Shown here: positions 8,909 to 15,374 of the stretch, in pieces
How the letters are laid out: the number at the start of each line of letters is the position of its first letter
How positions within the stretch are numbered: position 1 is the stretch's first letter
DNA from: Micromonospora haikouensis
Lineage (GTDB): Bacteria; Actinomycetota; Actinomycetes; Mycobacteriales; Micromonosporaceae
DNA: 64,000 nucleotides
Direction: 5' to 3'
NCBI RefSeq assembly: GCF_900091595.1
Contig: NZ_FMCW01000024.1
Coordinates: forward strand, 62,001 to 126,000
Position numbers and translations under genes: made by a program
Notes under the pieces: generated by a model
Told to the model about the DNA's origin: nothing
The model's database searches: none
The model's input: only the letters and a program-made list of their open reading frames with translations

Positions 8909-9274
8909 GTTACCACCTCCCCGTAGAAGTGTTCGATCGCGCCCTGCGTCAGAACGGCGCCATGACGGCGCGGTGATGTGGCGCGGTGATATGGCGCGGC
9001 GATCACTGGGATCGAAGTCTAGGCGACGCTCTGCGATTCCGCAACCACTGATTGCCATCAACCAATTGATCAACTTGAAATCGACTGCGGAAGTGGGGCA
9101 TGACCAGCGGCTCTGCTGATGAATGTGGATACTTTTGGTTGCTCGCCGTTCACGGACGTACGGTCTGCAGTAGAGAGTGAGCCCCCGGTGGCACCGTGAA
9201 TGGGTCTCGTCGCCGGGCGGCCGTCCTGCCTCAATGGGGCGACTACCACAGCTGCTGGAAGGAGTCGGCTGATC
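8909..9274. promoter_or_regulatory. Divergent intergenic region between oxidoreductase operon and hisG-like gene
   Basis: These 366 bases separate the leftward operon (start 8908) from the rightward hisG-like gene (start 9275), so both promoters must lie here. A visibly AT-richer core at about 9040-9100 contains an exact TTGATCAA palindrome followed by TTGAAATC. Three imperfect 13-14-base direct repeats of the form ATG-x-GGCGCGGTG occur at 8962-9001 near the leftward start and could be an operator. The ribosome site of the hisG-like gene (GAAGGAG) is at 9258-9264. No convincing coding sequence is present. Exact -35/-10 elements could not be assigned. Confidence 0.5.
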
Positions 9275-9937
9275 ATGGCTGACGTACGGGGGTCGCACAG
9301 GCGTGGCCCGCACCGAATAGCGTTGCCGCACAAGGGCGCGCTGGCATCCGGGGCTCGGCGCCTGCTCGCCGCCGCGGGCTACGACTGCGGCGTACCGGGT
9401 GAACGACTGCACTCGTTCGACCGGGCCAACGACACGGAGTTCCTTCACCTCCGGGCCCGGGACGTCCCGCGTCTCGTCGCCGAGGGTGTGCTGGATGCCG
9501 GCATCACCGGCCGCGACCTGGCGGCCGATGCGGACCGGCCGGTCGTCGAACTCCTGGCGCTGGGTTTCGGACACGCGCGCGTGCACTACGCCGCGCCCCC
9601 CGACTTCGGCACCGATGTCACCGGGCTCCAGGGTCGGCGAGTCGCCACCGCGCTGCCCCGGCTGACCGCCCGGGACCTGGCAGCGCGGGGGCTGAACGCG
9701 ACCGTCGTGGAGATGAGCGGCGCCGTGGAACTGGCCGTACGCCTCGGCATCGCGGACGCCGTCGCGGATGTGGTGGACACCGGTCGTACCCTTGCCGCGC
9801 ACAGCCTGGTGACGATCGGTTCCCCATTGATCCGCTCGGAGGCCGTGCTCGTCTGTGCGCCCGCAGCGGCGGCCACGCCGGCCACCTGGCTGCTCGCCGA
9901 GCGGATGCTGGCGTGCCTGCTCCCGGCCGCCCGATGA
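9275..9937 (+). CDS. Short-form ATP phosphoribosyltransferase (HisG-like)
   Basis: This 220-residue protein matches the catalytic domain of HisG: ALPHKGALASGA (variant of the PKGRL motif), DAGITGRDL and the PRPP-binding VVDTGRTLAAHSL. The C-terminal ACT-like regulatory domain of long HisG is absent. HisG joins ATP and PRPP. A HisG homologue (PenA type) performs the first committed step of pentostatin/coformycin biosynthesis. No other histidine genes are nearby, which argues against primary metabolism. The ATG lies 10 bases after GAAGGAG. It is divergent from the main operon and convergent with the SAHH-cupin gene, 20 bases away. Confidence 0.87.
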   Translation: MADVRGSHRRGPHRIALPHKGALASGARRLLAAAGYDCGVPGERLHSFDRANDTEFLHLRARDVPRLVAEGVLDAGITGRDLAADADRPVVELLALGFGHARVHYAAPPDFGTDVTGLQGRRVATALPRLTARDLAARGLNATVVEMSGAVELAVRLGIADAVADVVDTGRTLAAHSLVTIGSPLIRSEAVLVCAPAAAATPATWLLAERMLACLLPAAR

Positions 9938-9957
9938 GGCGGCCGGGAGTCCTGCCG

Positions 9958-11439
9958 TCAGCTCGGCTGCTCGTGGTGGTCGTCGGGCTGCCAGGGCGGG
10001 GTGGAGACCGCTAGCAACCGAGCCCCCTGCTCGCCGGCCAGCACGCCGTGCCGTATCGGCGGTGGGATGGTCACGACCCCGCCGGTGGCCACGAGGTGCT
10101 CCACGCCGTCGAGCGTCACGGTGACCTCCCCATCGAGCACGATGTAGGTCTCTTCGGTGCGTTCGTGATGGTGGACGGCGATCCGGGCGCCAGGCGCCAG
10201 CGTCGAGCAGGCCAACGTGTGGTGCTGTTGGTACGCGGCGCACTGCGGGCCCGCCAGCTCCTGCAGGACGTGACCGCCGGCCTCGGCGGCATCCACCCGT
10301 TGGATCGCGCCGACGTGTGCCGGCCGGGGCGGCGGCGACAGATAGAGCTCGGCGATCCGCCGCTGCATCAGCGCCGGAAGCGGCCGGATCCCGGGAGGTT
10401 CGGCCGCCCACTCACCGGTCAGCAACCAGGCACAGCTCAATGCGGTCACGCCGGCGAACAGATCCCACAGGTCGTCACCGAAGGTGTTGTCGACTGTCAG
10501 GTTCACCGGGCTTCCGCCCCCGAGCACGACAACTGTCCGCTGTGGGCCCCGGTATTCGACGAGACCCGGCCGAAGCGGGTGCGCCATGCCGCGGTCGGCC
10601 AGGTGCGCGAGGTCGATCTCCTGAGGCGAGTGGCCGGCGTTGGCCACGATGGCCCCGTGGGGCAGCCGGTCCAGGACCGCGGCGCTGACCGAAGCCGGTC
10701 GTCCGGTGGCGGTCACGACGATCTCGGCCGTGTGCGCCGCGGCGAGTGCGGTGGGAACCGTCTCATGACCGTGCAGCCGCGCGTCCAGCGCTCGCGCCGG
10801 CTCCGGCTCCGCCACGGTCACCAGCGCGCCCAACCGGCGGGCCCGGTCGGCCACTCCCTTGCCCACCTCGCCGTACCCGAGAACCAGCACGCGGCGGCCC
10901 TCGATCGACAGCCCGGTCAGCCACGCGATGGCCGACCACACGCCGGCGGCGACGTGGAACCGGTGTTCCACCTTCTCCTTGAGCGGGATGCGCGCCCACT
11001 CGAGCATCGGCATGGGGACGTCAGGCAGCTTGCCCAGCCGCCACAACCCGGTGCTTGTCGACTCCACCGCGGCCAGCGGTGGCGTGCCCTCCTCGATCAG
11101 CGCCGCGGTGAGGTCTCCGCCGGTGTCGAAGACCAGCTCCGGCCGCAGCCGTACGGCCTGCTCAAGTTCGTCCTCGTCGGTGAGGACAGCGCACCCGGCC
11201 GCCCGCAGCCGTGCCACGACCTCGGGATCGGCCGTGTTCGGATCACAGCTCGCAATCGTCAGCTTGATGCCGGAGGCGGCCAGCCACTCGAACACCGGCA
11301 TCGAATTGAGGGTGAGATGCCCGCGGTAGCAGAAGGTTCGGTCGGCACCCGGTCTGTCGCCCAGTTCGGCGATGACTCGGCTGGTGACCGGCATGGTGGT
11401 CCGCACCCAGTGGAGACGATCAGCAAAGCTCGTCGGCAC
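9958..11439 (-). CDS. SAHH-like NAD-domain protein fused to a C-terminal cupin
   Basis: In this 493-residue fusion, residues ~1-350 follow the SAHH fold, with FDTGGDLT, VESTSTG, an intact NAD loop GYGEVGKGVA and VANAGHSPQEID. Residues ~380-490 form a cupin with HHHERTEETYIVLDGEV and a second motif around PPPIRHG. Several SAHH catalytic sites are changed. The FDN-YG segment after the Lys reads EHRFHVAAG, the HP-E-MD histidine region reads NLTVDNTF, and the N-terminal CLH-T-ET is replaced by YRGHLTLNS. A true SAH hydrolase is therefore unlikely. A recruited NAD-dependent oxidation/elimination chemistry is more likely. The GTG at 11437-11439 follows GGGGAGAG. Confidence 0.85.
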   Translation of the reverse strand: MPTSFADRLHWVRTTMPVTSRVIAELGDRPGADRTFCYRGHLTLNSMPVFEWLAASGIKLTIASCDPNTADPEVVARLRAAGCAVLTDEDELEQAVRLRPELVFDTGGDLTAALIEEGTPPLAAVESTSTGLWRLGKLPDVPMPMLEWARIPLKEKVEHRFHVAAGVWSAIAWLTGLSIEGRRVLVLGYGEVGKGVADRARRLGALVTVAEPEPARALDARLHGHETVPTALAAAHTAEIVVTATGRPASVSAAVLDRLPHGAIVANAGHSPQEIDLAHLADRGMAHPLRPGLVEYRGPQRTVVVLGGGSPVNLTVDNTFGDDLWDLFAGVTALSCAWLLTGEWAAEPPGIRPLPALMQRRIAELYLSPPPRPAHVGAIQRVDAAEAGGHVLQELAGPQCAAYQQHHTLACSTLAPGARIAVHHHERTEETYIVLDGEVTVTLDGVEHLVATGGVVTIPPPIRHGVLAGEQGARLLAVSTPPWQPDDHHEQPS

Positions 11440-11640
11440 GTTTGCTCTCCCCGTCAAACTCCGAAGACATCGGACAGAGCAACGATGGTTGCATGTCGTG
11501 CCGATTCCGACTGTCCCGCACGGGGCTCGCCCGGCAGCGGCCGGCAGAGTCCCCGGGCCCGAGCCGCATCCCCGCTGCCAGGTGATGCGACGGCGGGTGG
11601 CCTCTCCGGCCATCCGCGCAGCACCTGGCTGCGGAGCGGC

Positions 11641-12489
11641 CTACTGTGGCAGGCCGAGCAGCTGTTGAACGCCCCGCCGCGGGCGGTATCCGAAACTCTC
11701 AGCGGCGGCCGTCGAGTCGTGAACACGGTCCACCCGCTCGGGCAGAGCCCAGCCCCGGGCCCGAAACGCCGCGCCGGTCTCCGGCGCCCGCCGCGCCAGC
11801 ACTGCGGCCGCGTCGCGATGAAGGTCCGGGCAGTCCGTACGCCGGAAGGGGTGAGGGCCGGAGATGTTGAACGTGCCCGTCACGGCGTGGTCCGCGGCCA
11901 GCAGGACGGCGTCGGCGACGTCGGCCACATCCACCGCCCGATGCAGCAGATGGACCGCACGCACCATGAGCGGCTCGGGAAAGCAGCGTGCGATCCGCAG
12001 GACCACCGACGGTAGGGGGCCGGTGGTGACCAGGCGCTCGGCCGCAAGCTTGGTCTCGTCGTAGATGTCGCGAGGACGCGGTGTGAGTAGTTCGTCGACC
12101 CACACGGTGTGGTCGGCGCAGCTGAGGGCATGCCCGTAGACGCTGGTGCTGCTGATGTACAGGGCGCGGCCGACGTCGGCCTCCATCGCGTCGGCGAGCA
12201 GGTCCGCGGTCAGGCCGATGTTCACCGCGCGGAACTCCTCGTCGGACCGGCTGCCCACGTGCGGAGCGTGCAGCGCCGCGGCGTGGACGAGCACACCTGC
12301 GTCGCCTACGGCGGCCCGTCGCACGCGAGGATCGCGGAGGTCGCCCACGATCTCGGTGTGCCGGCCCGGTATTCGGTCGGCGCCGCGAGCCGTCCATCCG
12401 GCGGCGCGGAAGGCCGCGACGACGGCTGCGCCGACCCGGCCGGAACTTCCGGTGACGATGGCCAGCTTTGCTGGGGTCCTCGCAGACAC
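11641..12489 (-). CDS. NAD-dependent epimerase/dehydratase (extended SDR)
   Basis: This 282-residue extended SDR has an N-terminal VTGSSGRVG cofactor motif, VHAAALHAP, the catalytic triad region SSTSVYG and YDETK (Tyr-x-x-x-Lys), and NISGPHPF towards the C-terminus. The GTG at 12487-12489 puts the Rossmann strand about 10 residues in. It lies about 200 bases upstream, in the same direction, of the SAHH-cupin gene, so it may head a second minus-strand transcript of the nucleoside region. A nucleotide-sugar or cyclitol ketoreductase/epimerase role is plausible, and the substrate is unknown. Confidence 0.82.
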   Translation of the reverse strand: MSARTPAKLAIVTGSSGRVGAAVVAAFRAAGWTARGADRIPGRHTEIVGDLRDPRVRRAAVGDAGVLVHAAALHAPHVGSRSDEEFRAVNIGLTADLLADAMEADVGRALYISSTSVYGHALSCADHTVWVDELLTPRPRDIYDETKLAAERLVTTGPLPSVVLRIARCFPEPLMVRAVHLLHRAVDVADVADAVLLAADHAVTGTFNISGPHPFRRTDCPDLHRDAAAVLARRAPETGAAFRARGWALPERVDRVHDSTAAAESFGYRPRRGVQQLLGLPQ

Positions 12490-13000
12490 GTTCCATTCTT
12501 AGTGAACGGCGAGCGCCATTGCCGCTAAAGGCTGGAAATTGATCGGTGAAGATCATGCCATCGCCTGCTGGGCTATTTTCGTCGTGACGGCGCAGGTCAC
12601 GGTAGGGTTGCGCCGCCCCGCTCGCCACGACCGCCGACGCGGCACAGCGCCCGCACCCCGGTCGACCGCCACCACCACCCGGCGGAGGCTGTCCGCGTGG
12701 CAGAAGAAGATCAACCGCGCCCACGCCCGCACCCGCGCCGCAATGCCAAGATTGACTTTCTGGCCGTCGGCGCCGGTCGTGACCCGGTCGGCTTCGGTGA
12801 TGTTGATCGTGGCAGGTCGATGGAGTGCGTCGGTTCCGTCTGCAGAGGAGTGGATCGACCTGCAATTACGCCGAAAGGTATTGCATCATCATCAGGCGAT
12901 TGACTAGCGTCCCCGTTTGCGACCGTCCACTTGCGGCGTAGCCCATCCGTGGCGGCGCCAAGTGCGACGTCATGGATACGAGTGGGGGACTTGATCCAGC
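12490..13000. other. Non-coding gap between nucleoside region and NRPS-PKS operon
   Basis: These 511 bases lie between the divergent epimerase and the first NRPS gene and hold no intact gene. The promoters of both units must lie here. A short degraded stretch on the plus strand resembles a transposase (listed separately). The ribosome site GGGGGA of the NRPS gene is at 12983-12988. The gap marks the boundary between two transcriptional units of opposite direction and could be an old junction between two clusters. Confidence 0.5.
12670..12765 (+). mobile_element. Probable remnant of an IS5-type transposase
   Basis: The plus-strand translation around 12690-12740 reads RLSAWQKKINRAHARTRA. This resembles the C-terminal segment of IS5-family transposases, where a Lys-rich stretch is followed by NRAHA-x-LRA and then ERA-x-QLK. 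The continuation is not conserved and there is no full-length gene, inverted repeat or target duplication visible. If real, it is a decayed insertion at the junction of the nucleoside and NRPS-PKS regions. Confidence 0.35.
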
Positions 13001-14566
13001 GTGATCGCCGACGAACGCCCGAAACTGTCCGTGCCTGCCACGATCGCGGACATCTGGGAGAGGCTGTTGGGCAGCCGTCCCGAGCCCGGCAGCTCGTTCT
13101 TCGAGATGGGTGGCAGCTCGCTGACCGCGGTCCGGCTCCTGGCGCGGATCCGCCGCGAGCTCGGCGTCGAGCTCACGCTCACCGAGATCATCACGCACCC
13201 GCAGCTGGCCGCCATGGCCACCCTCGTCGAGACGCGCGGGGCCGTCGCAGACGCGCCCGCGGAGCCGGCCCCGGTGATCGCCGCCGCTGGCCGGCACCCC
13301 GTCAACGCCAACCAGGCTGCGCGCCTGATGCGGGCCCGGCGGGCGCTCGCCGCAGGCGGCGGCGGCTGGAACACCACCACCTCCGTCATCGCCGCGGGCT
13401 ACCGCATCGAAGGGGACCTCGACCCGGCCGCGCTCTCGGCCGCGGTCGCCGCCGTCGCGCGCAGGCACGATGGGCTGCGCGCCGCGTTCTCACTCGACGA
13501 TCTGACCCAATGGGTGGTTCCCGCCGCCGCCGTCGAGCTGGAGATCGTCGAAGCCGACGGCCCGCCGCTCGTCGAGCTGGCGACACTGCCGTTCGACCTG
13601 GGCTCGGGAGTGCTGGCCCGGTTTCTGCTGCGCCGCACCGGCCCCCGCGAACACGAGTTCTGGTTCGGCGTGGAGCATCTGGTCGCTGACCGACTGGCGG
13701 TGCGCATCCTGCTGGAGGAGATCTCCCAGGTCTACCGCGCCTGCGTCACTGGCGGCCCCCTGCCCGAGCTGTCCGAGCCCCTGCAGAACCAGGCGGTCGG
13801 GCACCTGGAGGAGCAGTTCTGCGCCTCGGCGGCGGGCCGTCGGGCGTACGACTGGTGGGCTCGGTCGGCGGGTGGGGGGCCGCTCTGGCGTGAGCTAAAG
13901 TATCCGGGGTCGCGGCAGCCGATCGGCGACGAGTGGGAGCACGGCGTCACGCACCAGGTCGAAGTCGACGCGGGCACGGTGGCGACGCTGGCCGCCAACG
14001 CCGGGCAGGACGGGGCGACCTGGCTGCTTGTCTCGCTCGCGGCGTTGACCGTTGCGGTGGCCGAGCGCACCGGCGCGGACCGGGTGCCGGTGCTGGTGCC
14101 GATCGGCAACCGCCAGCTGCCGGGCACGGAAAGCGTGGTGTCCTTCCTGACCACCAACCTCGCCCTGGAGGTGCCGGCCCTGCGCGAGGCCGAGCCGCCG
14201 GACGTGCTTAAGCAGGTGCGCGAGCTGCTGGTTGACGCGCTCACCCACGGGGCGTACCCGGCGCAGCGCCTGATCCGCGAGCTGACTCCACAGGACTGGG
14301 GCCATCCGCGCCGGCATCCGGTGCTCTACCTCGACCTCGACAGCACCGTGGCGTGCGATCTGGAGCTTGCCGGGTGCACGGTAGGTGATCTACCCGAGCC
14401 GGGCGGAGCGGTCGGCTGGGGGATCTGGATCTGGATGCGGGCCGCCGCCGAGGGCATGCGCTTCGAACTCAGACATCCCCGTGGCTACCTGCCGCCTCAG
14501 GAGAGCGCCGAGCTGGCGCAGGCCGTCCTGCGCGGCATCGTCCGCTTCGCGGATGCACTGAACTGA
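13001..14566 (+). CDS. NRPS protein: carrier (PCP) - condensation-like domain
   Basis: This is a 521-residue protein. Residues ~10-75 are a peptidyl carrier with MGGSSLTAV and the phosphopantetheine Ser near residue 40. Residues ~90-515 are a condensation-type domain. Its active-site motif is degenerate: the HHxxxDG signature reads EHLVADR (residues 225-231), keeping the second His and the Asp but losing the first His and the Gly. No adenylation domain is present, so the carrier must be loaded in trans. The GTG at 13001 follows GGGGGA. It opens a plus-strand operon. It may be a terminal or trans-acting condensation/acyltransfer protein. Confidence 0.85.
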   Translation: MIADERPKLSVPATIADIWERLLGSRPEPGSSFFEMGGSSLTAVRLLARIRRELGVELTLTEIITHPQLAAMATLVETRGAVADAPAEPAPVIAAAGRHPVNANQAARLMRARRALAAGGGGWNTTTSVIAAGYRIEGDLDPAALSAAVAAVARRHDGLRAAFSLDDLTQWVVPAAAVELEIVEADGPPLVELATLPFDLGSGVLARFLLRRTGPREHEFWFGVEHLVADRLAVRILLEEISQVYRACVTGGPLPELSEPLQNQAVGHLEEQFCASAAGRRAYDWWARSAGGGPLWRELKYPGSRQPIGDEWEHGVTHQVEVDAGTVATLAANAGQDGATWLLVSLAALTVAVAERTGADRVPVLVPIGNRQLPGTESVVSFLTTNLALEVPALREAEPPDVLKQVRELLVDALTHGAYPAQRLIRELTPQDWGHPRRHPVLYLDLDSTVACDLELAGCTVGDLPEPGGAVGWGIWIWMRAAAEGMRFELRHPRGYLPPQESAELAQAVLRGIVRFADALN

Positions 14567-14623
14567 TGGGAGCCGCGGGGTGAAGCAGGGTAGTCAACGG
14601 CACCGTGGGCCAGGGGCGGCCGG

Positions 14624-15355
14624 ATGACGCCGCGCAGCTGCGTCGTCCTGGGCTGTGCGCGTAATGGGACGAGCGTCAGCACCGCCGTCATCGCCGGGCT
14701 CACCGGGCATCGGCTGGGCCCCGCGCTACTGCCGCCCGATCAGTGGAACCGGGGTGGCTACTTCGAGAGCGAGCTGGTCAACGCGATCAACGACGAGCTG
14801 CTCGGCCGGCTGCCCTCGGTGACGCCCTGGGTTCCCGCGCCCCGCCACCGCTACCTCAGCGCGGTGCCCGCCGACCAGGTCGCGTTCGGGCCGGCACCCG
14901 AGGACATGCGGCACAGCATGGCGGAGCTGACCGGCCAGCACCCGTTCTGCCTTAAGGACCCGCGGTTCTGCTACACGTTGACCGCCTGGGAGCCGTACCT
15001 CGACGACGCGCTGCGGGTCTGCGTCTTCCGCGATCCGGAGTCCGCGGCGCGTTCCCTGGTCCGCTTCGGCTCCGAGGTCAGCGCGGTGCCCATCGACCGG
15101 GAGATCGCGCTGGAGATCTGGCGGCTTGCGTACGCCAGCGTGCTGAGTCAGGTCTCGCGGGGCGAGTGGCTGTTCGTCGACGTCGACACGTTCGGTGCCA
15201 CCCGCACCCGCAAGCGACTGGAGGCCGCCATCGGCGCGCCGCTGGCTTGGCACCTGTTCGACGCCAGCCGGGTCGGCGGCGAGCCCGGCCGGGGCCGGGC
15301 GGACCTGCCGGAGAACACACGTGAGCTCTACGACGACCTGCTCGCCCGCAGCTGA
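14624..15355 (+). CDS. Sulfotransferase-like P-loop protein
   Basis: This 243-residue protein has an N-terminal loop GCARNGTSVST resembling the PAPS-binding G-x-x-RSGTS loop of bacterial sulfotransferases. CLKDPRFC (KDPR) follows, and a second strand VCVFRDPESAARSL matches the 3'-phosphate-binding RDP motif. Family members transfer sulfuryl groups from PAPS to hydroxyls or amines. It is embedded between two NRPS genes with short spacing (57 and 19 bases), so co-function with the assembly line is likely. Sulfation of the peptide or nucleoside product is the simplest prediction. The activated donor is inferred from fold only. Confidence 0.72.
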   Translation: MTPRSCVVLGCARNGTSVSTAVIAGLTGHRLGPALLPPDQWNRGGYFESELVNAINDELLGRLPSVTPWVPAPRHRYLSAVPADQVAFGPAPEDMRHSMAELTGQHPFCLKDPRFCYTLTAWEPYLDDALRVCVFRDPESAARSLVRFGSEVSAVPIDREIALEIWRLAYASVLSQVSRGEWLFVDVDTFGATRTRKRLEAAIGAPLAWHLFDASRVGGEPGRGRADLPENTRELYDDLLARS

Positions 15356-15374
15356 CGGACGGAAGCGGCACCGG

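Noticed and set aside
8909..10411. N-terminal extension of the Gfo/Idh/MocA oxidoreductase by about 500 codons
   Set aside because: The open frame extends but the added part is Arg-rich nonsense lying antisense to the hisG-like gene. The Rossmann motif begins right after the GTG at 8908, which has a good ribosome site.
15195..15374. Earlier start for the PCP-C-A-PCP gene
   Set aside because: The extra 60 residues overlap the sulfotransferase gene and show no carrier-domain similarity; ATG 15375 begins the carrier fold directly.
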